Positions 22,831 through 34,377 of a stretch of 64,000 nt of DNA are shown one piece after another. The position numbers and the translations under genes were made by a program. Origin of the DNA: Campylorhamphus procurvoides (Eukaryota; Chordata; Aves; Passeriformes; Dendrocolaptidae); assembly GCA_013396655.1 (NCBI GenBank), contig WBMV01007712.1:744001-808000 (forward strand). Direction: 5' to 3'. Under the pieces are notes generated by a model. The model was given only the letters and a program-made list of their open reading frames with translations, searched no databases and was not told where the DNA came from. Numbering within the stretch: position 1 is the stretch's first letter; every line of letters starts with the position of its first letter.

Positions 22831-24129
22831 ACTCAGGCCCCCCTGTAGATAACCTTGTATGAATACAGGAGCCTTATTATAATCATGCACTTTTGAAATG
22901 GCTACTAGATTTCAGTGCTTTGAAAAAAACCCAGACCAGGTAGCACCAAACTTCCCCTGCTCTACCTATTTCCAAATTCTGTTAATGACACTGTAACCCT
23001 GTTGATCCAGAGAGCACAGGAACACCACACAGAAATGGTTGAGCTAGTGAAAATTTACAGTAAAATGATGAACCTCAGTCATAAAAAAACACTTTATTCT
23101 GAGCCGGTGAAACCAGTCACCAGCACAAGAGTTCTGCAGAGATGAGACCACACAGGCAAACCAGATTCTGGCAAAATGCAAGACACAGGGAAGATCAATC
23201 CTCACCAGAGCCTTGGAGAGACTCAGGAGCAATGAGTGCAGCCAGTCAGTCTATTAGTTCTTGTATGCCATACCTGGTCTCCAGCTAAGGGCACAAAGCC
23301 TACATGCATTTAGAAACTTACAGGCACTTTAACAAGGCATTTAATTTGCACTGCAGAGACTTATTAGGTGAAGTAGCTGCAGCTGAACAATATGAAAGAC
23401 AGTGCTTGTCGTCAGCCATTAATTCTTATCTAGCACTTCCAGCAGCAGGAACAGGGTGTTTCTCAATCAGTCCCAACAGTACCACTCTGGGAGACAGGAA
23501 AGTCAAATATGTGGGAAATTATACCATCCATACAACTAATCAGCGTTCCCTACGAAAGTTACACATTTCTCCTTGGACGTGAATACTTCTCTCTTTTTTT
23601 CTTTTTTCTTTTTTTGAAAGTAGGACCTTTAGACATCAAATTGGAGCTGTGTGGGTCAAGAAATCACCCCCTACACGCCCACAGATATCCAATCACTCTT
23701 TCTCAAGAGCTAGGCAGAATTTATTAGGCACAAATAATCATCCCACAAGGGAACTTCCTGTAACTTCCGTGACAGTTTTCAGTTTTATATTTCATTTAGG
23801 GACTTATTTAATAGGAAAAGGGATTGCTGGCAACCTTAGTTTAAAGTCTGTAAAAAGCTGTTGAAGAATTGTAACTTCCTTCTCTTCTGGCGAAGAGGAG
23901 GATACAAAACATGCTACATTACATGAGTCAGGACAGATTTCAGATTTTCAGTTTCAGGCTTTCATTAGTGTATAGGATTTTTTAATACTAAACCCTGCTA
24001 AAGCTAAGAATGAGATTTGGATATTGCAAAGGTAAGTATCTGTCTGAAAAGAAGCAAAGTCTCCATGCTGTAAATGTAGATACAACAATCTGTACCTGTA
24101 AGTGGATGAATTTTCTTTTTATTCTACAG

Positions 24130-24172
24130 GCCCATCATAAAAAAAAAAAACAAACAAAAAACCCCCCACAAA
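24130..24172. repeat. A-rich low-complexity tract
   Basis: A run of adenines passes into caaacaaaaaac and a run of cytosines. No flanking SINE body could be recognised. Confidence 0.8.
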
Positions 24173-25796
24173 ACAATTGTAAAATATATCCATACATTAT
24201 GTCTTGGCCACATTATTTGCTCATTGAGTACCCAAAACTTTGTTAAGTTTAAATTCAGACCTTGCCTTAATACTGTGCTCCGTTTTTTTCAAGTCTTGGT
24301 ACCAAAAAACATTTCAATAGCTTTTCTTTTTCCTTTTCCTGTAATTTCTGACCTTGAACTTCTCAGGTTTCTGATCCTTCCCTTTTGTAGGTTCTATATG
24401 AGTATATAACCTCATATTTTACAACTGTATATGGCAGATTATGTATTTATTAGGATACTTAAAAAGGGAAGCATTACACTGCCAACACCTTAGTGATTCC
24501 TCAGGCATAAGCACAAGTGTTTGCAAGTCCCTGCAGGGCGGCTGGGGTCAATTCAGAGAGTCTGTTTGCCTTTGGCACACTTATAGGAGCTCCTTAAAAT
24601 ATAATCATACTTCCAACATCATGCAAGCAAATACTGCAAAAATGAAATAATATCAATGTCATGTTCCTCCATAGGGAAAAAAAAAAAAAAGTGTTCACAA
24701 ATCAGTTAAAGTAGAGAGTCTCCATAATTGGAGATAAATACAACTGAAAAATCTGGATTTTTAAACACAGACTAGGCTTAGAAATAGCAGTTTTATCTTT
24801 CTCTCCTGTAATATTTAAGATCTGATCTGAGTAGAGGAATTTTGGATCATTCAGCAGCTCAAGCTTGTAAATTTGACCTGACACCAACAACAAGGATCAC
24901 CGCTGTCATTACAGAGAGTTCTGCTCCAGGTGATACAGCTCAGGAATGTTGCATTTTCATGAATTTTGCAGTGCACTCTGTGACTGAAATTCACACCAAT
25001 GTCTTCCAGATGGGACTGGAGGAAGATCTGTAGGTACAGGAAAGCCCTTTACGCCCGTGCTGAGTTCAGATGCAGAGAAAGCAGTGGTGCCCTGGACTGG
25101 TCATGCCCAGATTTCCCAGGCAGGCTGCAGGCACACTCCTGCCTGCTCTTCTCCCCTGCTACACCTTGTGTAGACATGCAGCTTAAAGGCTGACTGACCC
25201 TGCAAGAAACATACACCCTCTTTCTGCTTTAAAAGAGCAGCACAGGTGGCCAGGGAGTACCACCTTCCTCCCACAGAGGTTTTCTACAAACATCCATAGA
25301 CTTTGGATCATGCCTATAACACCTTCAGCCATTGATGCTCAAAAATAATTTTTTCTTCTTTCCAGGGTTCCTAAAAGCAGTTTTGCTTTATGCATCTTAA
25401 CTGAGCCCCTCTCAGAAGCTCTACCTATTTCTCTCAGAGATAAAAAGGGGCATATTCTCTGAACGAGATCCTCTGTGGGGAGGATCAGTATGGGTCCAGG
25501 AAAGACTGCAGAACTACTCACAGATACACCAGCAGAAGTGCCAGTGCCTCATGTACATAAAAGAACAGAGAAGCAGAGTTAGGTTTGATGAGCTCAAAAA
25601 AAAACCCCAGGCATCTCTACCAGACAGCACCTACCACAAAGTCTTCTCGAGAACAAGCCTTTTGATTTATCAACTCAAATCCATGAGATAATTTTCCTAC
25701 ACAAGGTAAAAAATAAGCCATTTTCTAATTACAGAGCTAAATGATTTCTATGATATATTTTTTTATTATTTTGTGTGATTCTGCACAGATACTTAC

Positions 25797-25866
25797 ATCA
25801 TTAATAGAAGGGCATACTGGTTTCGATCTGTGAAATCTTTTGGCAGTGACAACTGTAAAGGGAATT
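25797..25866 (-). CDS. DPP10: DPP10 exon 19
   Basis: This 70-nt exon encodes FPLQLSLPKDFTDRNQYALL, then LM and a split Ile codon. It is the point where the chain leaves the propeller and re-enters the alpha/beta-hydrolase domain. LSLPKDF-DRNQYALLL is typical of DPP10, where DPP4 has the KYPLLLDVY region. The donor is the perfect GTAAGT. The acceptor is cttaaaag, with a weak purine-interrupted pyrimidine tract, and the intron in front is only 108 bp. Confidence 0.96.
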
Positions 25867-25974
25867 CTTTTAAGAGAAGAGAAAAACATTAAAGGCTGGT
25901 AGTTACACAGATGAAAAACATTAACATTGCAAGAAAGCTTTTGGTTTGCTAAAATAACATTTTGCCAGATTTAC

Positions 25975-26073
25975 CGTAATCCTCAATGTGAAGCATTTTG
26001 AGTTCAGTCTTGTAATTCTTTTTCTTAAAAAGAGCTTCTTTCAACACAGCATTATTTTCCAAAATATAAAACT
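25975..26073 (-). CDS. DPP10: DPP10 exon 18
   Basis: This 99-nt exon encodes FYILENNAVLKEALFKKKNY and then KTELKMLHIEDY, with split codons at both ends (Lys before, Glu after). It forms the last strands of the beta-propeller. The true acceptor is tctag followed by AGTTT. A second AG directly behind it would shift the frame, so the first AG is chosen. The donor is GTAAAT. Confidence 0.95.
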
Positions 26074-28092
26074 CTAGAAAACAGGAAGAAAAAGCATGTT
26101 GAAAGGCATGGAGAACCATCACATCAGATATAAATCAAAATTCAAAACACTTAAAGAAAAAGAGACAAATGTGCAATGATAAATCCCGTAAATCCTGTAA
26201 ATTAATTCATTCTGCAAATACTTTTTTATAATGCAACTACCTTGCAATTCAGGAACCAAGCAACCAGCTAATTCAAAAGATATACATCTAGTCCATTTTC
26301 TGGCTTTGCAGGCTTTGCTTTCATTAAGCAGTCCCATTGAAATTGCTAATGACCAAATGAAAACTAGTGTCTCTGATAAATATTAACAGGGGTTGTTACA
26401 GCCAAAGGCTACTCTGCTGAGCAATATCCTAAGCCTCACGTAGGCATCCCTTTCCAGCCACCTCTTCCAAGGCAATATTTAGCCAATGCAGCTCTGCGTG
26501 GTGCCCTTACCTGTCTTCTGCACTTCAACCAAGAGCAGGATATCAGCTTGGTTTGAAGCTGCATAAACAGTAGAAGCAGTCCTTTTACACGGGAACAAAG
26601 GACTCATTTGTTCTTTTTTTCTTTTTGTTTTTTACTCAAATTACTGATCTTACTTCCAAAACTTTTAATTTTTTAATTAAATAATAAACTCTTCACTTAG
26701 GGCCAAAACTGGATAATCTAAGGAGAATGTTTGTTCCAGGCAGTCAGCCAAAATGGAATTATACTCTGATGGAATAATTGAAATAATCCTTAGTCATTCT
26801 TTTATGAATTGAAAAGGATAATCTAATCTTGGCCTGAAACATTAATGTAAATTATATCTCTTTTTATTTGGCTTTTTGTTGTTCCAACAAACAACGTCCC
26901 TCTATCCTGACTTGCTTTGCTTTTCTCTAAGTTGCTGCACATAAATCTCTATTCCAGTAATTCACTACCAAGAGTATTTTATATGTAGGTAATAAAGAGA
27001 AAACCTGCCTTCACAGAACTGAGGAGCTCTACAGAAGTCAAAGAATTTACTTTGAGCTACCCCTTATTGGGTTGGATAAAACTCCCTGCCTTTGGTGTGT
27101 TATGGCACTGAGCTTTGCAAACATGAACATTAATTTAAAAAAAAAAAAAAAAGGAAGCCAAAGTGCAGACATTAATTAACAGTATTGATCAGTATGCTAC
27201 ATCAACAGGCATGATTACTTATGGCTGAATAGTGACTGGCCCATGAAAAAGAAGATGCAGACAGGACTTCTGGATTCTGGGAAAAATTCTGAGGATAATG
27301 CAATTAATGAAATGAGGATATTTAAGCACTAGTTTAGTGTTTTTGAATGGAAAGATGTTCCCCCATTCTTGTAATCCACACCTTCATGCTAGTGGATCAC
27401 TGTGGAATTGGAGGTAGCAGAGTTGTTACCTCTGCTGCACCTAGGTGAGGAAAATTCTACTGCTGAAGGACAGTCTGCCCATACAAAGCACCTCAAGCAG
27501 CCCAGAAACAGCAAGATTTGGTGTCAATATACAAAAAAATAATGAGTAAAACTTGAGAAACAGAAGTATAGAATACCATCCTAAAAATCCTTTATTACTG
27601 GATTTGTCTTCATTGAAAATGTCAATGGAGTTGTTCTGGTTTGAGAACTGTAAGACAAGGACTAACTTGAGTGCATTTAGGTTAGCTTTTACAATCAGTC
27701 ATCCAAGGATGATACCTTCCTTCAACTTAACTGGACTGCTAATTTTAAAAATATCTCTAAAAATACAAAAGTATGGTAATGGCAGGATGATTTACATAGT
27801 AAGTAGAAGATCACCCTGGCATCTAATTTACTCAGGTATAAACAGAAGGTGAGACACATGCATTGAGCATAAAACACATCTGAAAAGCCTGGGAAAGTTT
27901 TACTCATTTGATTAAACTTCTTTCCTTATAATTTGCTGATGTGGATGTTGCTAAAAGATATTTAATAGAACTTTATATGAATAAGCTATCTATTAGTTTT
28001 CATGAACTTTCAATGGCCTTCCCCTTCTCCCACACTCTCCAAAACAGTCAGGGATGACAATAAAATTTAACTAGTTCATAAGGAATACTCAC
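26074..28092 (-). other. Intron 17
   Basis: This 2.0-kb intron, with donor GTGAGT and acceptor ttttctag, has a 16-base A run at 27137-27152. Otherwise it is unremarkable AT-rich sequence. The plus-strand frame at 27553-27852 has no recognisable similarity. Confidence 0.85.
27137..27152. repeat. Poly(A) run, 16 bases
   Basis: This is a homopolymer tract in intron 17. The sequence on its 5' side does not look like a SINE or processed pseudogene. Confidence 0.85.
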
Positions 28093-28140
28093 TTGCAGTA
28101 TTACTTGTACTGTGCACGCTAACCACTGGAATGCCTGGTC
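28093..28140 (-). CDS. DPP10: DPP10 exon 17
   Basis: This 48-nt exon encodes PGIPVVSVHSTSNTA, with split Gly and Lys codons at its ends. It aligns with PRVPVVSLHSTDNPAK of human DPP10 in the propeller. The acceptor is cctcaaaacag and the donor GTGAGT. It is identified by homology and by the frame with its neighbours. Confidence 0.94.
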
Positions 28141-29694
28141 CTGTTTTGAGGAGAGAAGAAAAACAGAGGCAGTGTAGGGCAGTGAGTGCTCAGCACTTCA
28201 GTGACACAGAACGAGAGCACCAGTGACCCCATAGGATGGGACCCTGGAAGCTCCATACACACATTTCCCTTCAAACCCAGCAGTAACCCCACTGGTGCCT
28301 CTTGGCAAGGACATAGGTGAGACTACAGTACCAAAAATGAGGCCTCCTGCCTGTTCAGCAAACAGCTCAGACCCTCCACCCACCCCCCGAAGAGCACCTT
28401 TTTTTTTTCTTTTTTCAATAATCTCCATGTTTTACTGTTAAGTGAAGAATAAAAAAAATTATGGAGGCACTTAATAGCACTGTCTAAAATATAGCAGTTT
28501 GACATTCAGAAACAGTAACTTTAGGTTGACTGGGAGGAGAATTAATGATAATATTCACTTATAGCTTCTATGGAAAAGCTATAGAGGTGTTGAAAAATTT
28601 TCACATATTTCACTTAACTACCTGCAGCTCCTTTGGTATGCCAACTCTGCAATCCAACAGCATCACAGTTAAATCTAGGTGTAATATAAGCTAATTCTAT
28701 TTCAGACACTACATTTTTACTGAACCACTAAGAAACTGAAAGCACTAGGAATAATTCTTCATATCGACATCGACTGTGCAGATGCACAAGATGGGATGTG
28801 AAACTGAGATAACCAAGGATTCAACATACTCCAAAGCAGAGCTGAGTTTGCCGTCCCTGCTCTCAGGACCCTCCTAATGTAAACTTACAAAAGAAAATAT
28901 GATGTTCCCACCGCCAACCTGGAATTTGCATACAAGAAGCTTAATTTTACCTTAGCGAGACACGAGTTTAAACTACGAGCAGTCAGTCACTATTGGGCTA
29001 GGGAGAATGATGCAGAAAAGCTGAAATCCCTGAGGACCCCACAGCAGATGAAGACATGGACCCTCTGAAATTAGGAGTTACAAATCCCCTTTTTTTGAGA
29101 AAAAAACAATTCCCTATGAGAGCAGTTCAGAGACAGAGCGTAATTTATGTGTTTTGAGAGGTTGTCTCTCTCAATTAATTATGGCATGAGCTTAGGGAAA
29201 TGCAAATACCTGAAATAAGTAGCATGATGCCATTTACAGCCTCCACTGAAGATTTTTATCAATTTTATTCAGCCTCAAGAGGGACTATTGACAAAAATTT
29301 TCCAGGTAGACTGCTGAGAAATTACAGCTTTCTGCCTTAGCTCTTCAAGAAGATAATTTCTTCAGATGTCTCTTTTTCTTTTCCTTTGTTGTTTTTTATT
29401 TTTTTTATTTCCCAGCTGTTTTTACTTCTGAATTTGTGATTTTGCTTCAAATTCTTATTTAAGAAATACTATTTTTGAGGAGGAGAGCAATGATGTTTTC
29501 CAGGCTAGCTCACTAAAAGATGAAAGGATGATGACAGATTTTGGAAAAAGGGAGATTTTAGTAGATTAAAAAGCCAATCAGAGAAAAAGAAAAGACAGAC
29601 CTGTGTTACAGGTGTTGTATTACAGCACATCAGAACTAAGCACAGCACCTGGATTTCCCATTGACCTCCTACTACTAACCCTAAACCCACAGTT

Positions 29695-29805
29695 TATTTC
29701 CCGCTGTATAAAAGGGGAGAAATGTTTACTCTCTTTGTGAAGTATCTTGAGTGGAGAGATTAATATCTGTTAGTGTTTATGAAGTGCTAAAGGAAAAATC
29801 CACAA
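29695..29805 (+). mobile_element. Ancient SINE-type 3' end, decayed
   Basis: The run ctgtataaaaggggagaa, ctctttgtgaagtatcttga and gaagtgctaaagg resembles the CTGTAAAATGGGGATAAT, CTCTTTGTAAAGTGCTTTGA and AAGTGCTATA layout. That layout is shared by several old vertebrate SINE and MIR-like 3' ends. The order and spacing fit, but the identity is modest and the family is uncertain. Confidence 0.4.
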
Positions 29806-31468
29806 GCAGTGTGGAAAGTAAGTGCAAAGGATGCACTTGCCAAAAATGAGAGGCTGCAGAAGCAGCACTCCACCTATGAGGCTTGAAATAACTCCTCACC
29901 CAGGAGTGTCTCTGGAGATGGACACAGCTAGTATGCTGGGAAACACCTCCCAGCTGAGGAAACTAAGGACAAACTATCCTAATAGAGGTGCTTGTGGGTA
30001 AACAGGAGGTGGTAGAATTGAAACTTGTAGAGATCAAACTAGTTCAGAGTCCCCCAAGGATTTTGCTTTTGTACCAGCTGGGCAAGGCTTTTTGCTGTGA
30101 GGAAATGAATGCATGTGTAAGCACATAGATGTGGTGTCACTTGTCTCCTCGAAGCAGTTTACCTGCCACCCCTGCAAGCAGCACCCTGCAGAAGAGTTTT
30201 GGTGCCTGTTCTGTGGTGATGTTGGCATAGACTTTGATACTGTCAAATCCCCAACCCACCAGTAACTGCTGGCTCTGATGAAACACAAGGAAACACATTG
30301 AACAGCTGACAAGGTGACAAGCTGACAGCTGTACACTAATGTTACACATAGGAAAAACTTCATGACAGTGGTTTATCATCCTTGCCCTCCACCTGCAGCG
30401 TAGGGCAGTTTGCTGGTTGCAACTCAGCGCAGTGTAGCTTTAATCCTGGGAGGATGCTCTACAGCCTCACCAGCTCAAAGAAAGAACTGCCACCTCCAAA
30501 GTCACTGAAAGTCATGAGCTTGCGAGTACATGTGTACACAACTTCCTACTGGCACCCACTATTTTATATCAAAGGAACACATTCAAAAATACAGGCTGAA
30601 TATACTTTGCTAAAATAGGAAGAAGAAGCTGTCCTTTTGGACCCTGGCACATTGCTGATTCAGGGAAAAAAACTTCCCAATGTACCAACCCTCCCTCTTG
30701 CACGAATCTAAGACCTATCCCATAGGGACCATATCAAGAACAAGGGAAAACTCTGCTTAAAGCATGAGGAACTCATTACTAGGGCAGTTTTCACTCAGAT
30801 ATGGACCTCAGGATTAGCTCTGTAACTTCTGTTCCAGATTTAATCATGTATAAACCATACAGTTTGTACATTTTTTTCTAATCAGCTACGTATTGTAGGT
30901 GCATTTCCCCCTCCCAAAAAATCCTGCCTCAAAACCACCCGCCCCAAACCACTTATTTTAGCCAATATATATTCATAGTTTGTATCTTTGGATAGATTTA
31001 ATGTTCAAGCTGGCAGATATTTTATTTTTGTGCAAACAAAAAAGTAGAGTTGCAAAAGAAATAGAAAAATGCATACAAATAAAATGGGCTATTCATACGT
31101 ATTTCAGATGAATTGTGTTCTACTCTTTTCAGTCTGATTCTAACTTTGCAAAAATACTGGGACGACAGTGGCTATAAAATATTGCAAGTTTCAAGGACAA
31201 CAGGTCTAGCTATACACTTTATTATTGATTGTCTCATGCTTTTCTGAACCTTTTTTTATAATCTTATTTATCAGTGTTTATTTCCTGGGTGCAGCTTACA
31301 CATTTCACTGTGTGGGATGGTTCTAGTTTTTTGTTTATAGAGAAACTGACCCTTTTGGTGCCTGTTAGTGCTACTGAATGCAGCTAAAAATAAAACATGA
31401 GGAGTTATTAATTGCAATTGTATTGATAGGGAGAATCTGTAGATTAAACCATACCTGGTTTTGGTAGA

Positions 31469-31532
31469 TACACACACACATATAGGAGTGAGTGTGTACA
31501 GGTACACTGTGCACACACATGTGTACACACAT
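31469..31532. repeat. CA/TG-rich simple repeat
   Basis: Interrupted CA and TG dinucleotide runs alternate over about 60 bp (acacacacaca, gtgtgtac, gcacacacatgtgtacacac). They also create a short open frame on the minus strand that is not a gene. Confidence 0.8.
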
Positions 31533-31929
31533 GGAGAAACAGTATTTACAGAAAGCAAGCCCTCACTATTTAAGTAGACACAGTTGCACAAGATCAGACC
31601 CAGTACATAAAATAATTAAGCTGCTAAAATCCACAGTACCATCACCATAAATTCCAAATTTTTTGGTGAAGGGTTTTTATTCAGGGTGAATTTAAGTCAA
31701 TGTCCTTTACTTGGAGAGAATGGTTAGGACTGGAGCAGCTTTTTGACATCCACTTATTATTTAGGTATTACACAGAACAACTTGACTTAGTCTTGGAAAA
31801 GGCTCTGTACAAACTTTGAGTAATCCACCTCTGAGCTAAATGTTAGACTCCAGCCTAATGTCCTTCTCCAGAGAATACATTAACTCAAAAGCAAACATGG
31901 TACTATGACACGCTGTGCATTTGACTTAC

Positions 31930-32051
31930 CTTTACAGTGCAGCAGAAAATGCCTATTCAAGGGGCTAAACTTTGCACTGAAGTATGTGCACTGGTCTTTC
32001 AAGAAGTTACATGAGAGACACTGACGGTTCAGTGATCCCACTGTTGATACA
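31930..32051 (-). CDS. DPP10: DPP10 exon 16 (cysteine-rich propeller exon)
   Basis: This 122-nt exon encodes VSTVGSLNRQCLSCNFLKDQ, then CTYFSAKFSPLNRHFLLHCK and a split Gly codon. Its four cysteines (about residues 465, 468, 475 and 493) match the disulfide pattern of the DPP4 family propeller, where CxxC and a following wider pair are bonded. The open frame continues past both splice sites, but homology stops at the acceptor ttcttccag and at the donor GTAAGT. Confidence 0.97.
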
Positions 32052-32721
32052 CTGGAAGAAAAATTGACCAGAAACAGTTCACATTGGAATAAAATACGAT
32101 AAACCAAGAATTAGCTCATCAGTGTGACAGAATTTGTTTTATCCCAGACTTGCCAAAATACCACTGACTCATTTTGTTCCTGATGCCAACAGTTTTCAGA
32201 TGACTCAGTGGACTACTGTTCTGTTAACTGGGCAATGTGGACAGGATCCAAAACCTGCCCCAAGCAAGACTAGCACTCCAATAAGTAGCAGTGCTGTGGG
32301 GTAGCAGCATTAGCAGGACACCATGAAAAGCCTCATTACCTTCAGATTTAAGCACTGAGGTTTTTGTAAGGATGAGGTGCTTTAAGTTACATGATTAAAC
32401 CCTATAAATATTTTTATTTAGAAGACCTTCATTCCTTTTAAAACACAGTCATGTTAAATGCTTGCACTTAGGTTTAGTTTTTTAGATGCTTATAAAGGAC
32501 TGGTAAAGACATAATTGGCAAAAAAACCATTTTGTGTTAAAATCTTTTCCATTTTTCAGGAAATGTAAAACATGGTTGGCATTTTTAATTTTGAAAAGCT
32601 GTGATTCTTTCCGTGCTACAGCTCAAGCATACTAATTATTACATATAAATGATTACCCAAGCACCACATCACTTAGAGCTTGGATGAAGAAGCTGTTAAT
32701 ACAGCCCCATGTACTTCTTAC
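32052..32721 (-). other. Intron 15
   Basis: This 670-bp intron has donor GTAAGA and acceptor tttcttccag. I see nothing distinct in it. Confidence 0.85.
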
Positions 32722-32769
32722 CTATGTAGTTGTCTTCCTCTTGGGGATTCCTCAGTGCTTAAGAAATAA
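32722..32769 (-). CDS. DPP10: DPP10 exon 15
   Basis: This 48-nt exon encodes YFLSTEESPRGRQLH, with split Ile and Ser codons at its ends. It matches YFLSTESSPRGRQLY of human DPP10, a propeller blade edge. The acceptor is ttgggcacag, and the donor, reading GTAAGA, follows CATAG. The neighbouring exon frames fix the phase. Confidence 0.95.
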
Positions 32770-34285
32770 CTGTGCCCAAAAGATGAAAAAAGTTAAACTC
32801 AGTTTAGTAAACTGCCTGATGTGAGTAGTGTTTAGGGAAATGAGAGACACCATAAATAACATTTTTTAAAATTAAAACTTCCCAAATATCCATGAAGATA
32901 AAATACTTATATACAAACCTAAGTTCCAAGATTAAACCCAGTCCCAGTGTATAGAGTAGTTAATTCAGATGGTATAAGATTTCATATTTTAACAGTAATG
33001 AAACAGTATTTTATAGTTTCTGTTTAATTCCTGTAATGCCCAGGAGCTCCAGTAGCAATGAGGACACCTTTCTGCATATTACAAATACAGAAGAAAAAGT
33101 TTCTCCTTCGCTCCAAGAGTTTGCTATATAAACCCAAGTGGTAGATAAAGGTCACAATGAAATTATATCATGTGTTACAATAGGTCTTATGATACCCAAA
33201 AGTCTTTCTGAGTGGTAGAAAAGCTTTTTCTTCTATCTAGTTTGAATAGGTGGAAAGAGAATGGGTAGTAAAGCTGCTGCAAGAATATCAAGGCAAGCCC
33301 TTGGTGTTTCCCAGGTGAGATTCCCCCAAAGTTTGACAGGCAGTAGAAGGGCAAGGAAATCCTCTCAAGATGCTGACACAACCCACATGCAGTCTCTGTC
33401 ACCTCTCTGCAGGCTGAGAGCATCCAGACCTGAGCCTGAAGAAGCATCCAGAAATTACCCATGGGTATATTTTCAGAACCCACAGAAGCATTCAAAAAGA
33501 GTTTTCTCCAGTCCTAGGGGAGGAGACAGGCCTTGCTGTCTTGCAGCCTCAAAAAAGTACCAGCTGAAATACTGTTTATTTTAAAGATAATGAGAAACGG
33601 GTTTTTTTGTTGTTTTTGTGGGGGTTTTTTTTGGTCACAGATAGAAGTGAAAACTAAGCAAGAACCATGGAAATTACGTGGAGCCTTTAGACATTTGTGT
33701 CTTCTCCAAAAGCACCAAGCATGTGCTGCATTTCCTTCCACTACAGCACTAAGATGGGCTTCGGAAAGATTTCTCTGTGAGTGAACTGCGTGAGAATCTT
33801 AATTAACAGGAGTTCTGTTAATCTCTATAAATAATTTGAATTTATGAGGTTGAATCAGATCACCAAAACTCTGAGGCCACATGCAGTGGATGAGGCCACC
33901 AAGCAAGGATGAAAACTGAATGTTTGATGTTCTATCAAGTACTAAAAATTTACTATGACTTGTTATCTGGATTGCAGGAAAGGAGTCACCAAAATGTTAT
34001 TATGGCTGCATTGTGTGTTGATTTCTTTTATTCAGAAAAATACAGTGAGTCAAGAAATGTCATGGTGTGCTTCTTTTCCCTCTGCATAAAAACACAGAGT
34101 AACAGAATGGCATTTAAATTGTCTTACAACTGCACTTTATGCACTCAGGTGTGCCAGAGTTATGGTAATGCTCAAAAATGAAAGAAATATCCTTGTTTAA
34201 TTTCAGGTGTGCTGTTTCCAGTTAAGTGGATTCCACTTTAATAACTCAAATGCTTTTATAAACAAGTGCAGAAAATAGTGCTTAC
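32770..34285 (-). other. Intron 14
   Basis: This intron has donor GTAAGC and acceptor gggcacag. It holds a T/G low-complexity tract near 33600-33632. The overlapping short frames at 33187-33784 lie on both strands and show no known similarity. Confidence 0.85.
33600..33632. repeat. T/G low-complexity tract
   Basis: Runs of thymine are broken by gttg, gtgggggt and similar short G blocks. It is simple sequence in intron 14. Confidence 0.75.
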
Positions 34286-34377
34286 ATCTTTTGAGTATTT
34301 TCATCATATGCCAGTATTTTGATAACTTCCCAGTTTCCTGATGTCAGGTGTCTCACACTGATTTGTTCACTTTTAGC
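34286..34377 (-). CDS. DPP10: DPP10 exon 14
   Basis: This 92-nt exon starts in phase 0 with AKSEQISVRHLTSGNWEVIK, followed by ILAYDENTQK and a split Ile codon. HLTSGNWEV is the propeller motif equivalent to LTSGAWEV in the S9B family. The acceptor is tctctccag and the donor GTAAGC. Confidence 0.96.

Larger units (their letters stand above)
16889..25796 (-). other. Intron 19
   Basis: This 8.9-kb intron is the largest complete one in the window. It runs from donor GTAAGT to acceptor ggtatttgcag. It holds a TA/TG microsatellite at 18650-18672, a possible palindromic ancient repeat at 22719-22830, and A-rich tracts at 24139-24172 and 24675-24690. I see no additional exon. Confidence 0.85.
28141..31929 (-). 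other. Intron 16
   Basis: This intron has donor GTAAGT and acceptor caaaacag. It contains a decayed SINE 3'-end trace at 29695-29805 and a CA/TG-rich tract at 31469-31532. No exon or RNA gene was recognised. Confidence 0.85.

Noticed and set aside
27137..27152. Poly(A) tail of a processed pseudogene
   Set aside because: No coding or SINE body and no target-site duplication could be seen next to the A run.
32052..32107. Upstream part of the open frame before exon 16 (a Met-led start)
   Set aside because: Homology begins exactly at the acceptor ttcttccag. The upstream codons are intron, and the Met is not a start codon.
33187..33784. Overlapping open frames on both strands
   Set aside because: Several frames on opposite strands share the same bases, and none has recognisable similarity or splice-site support.
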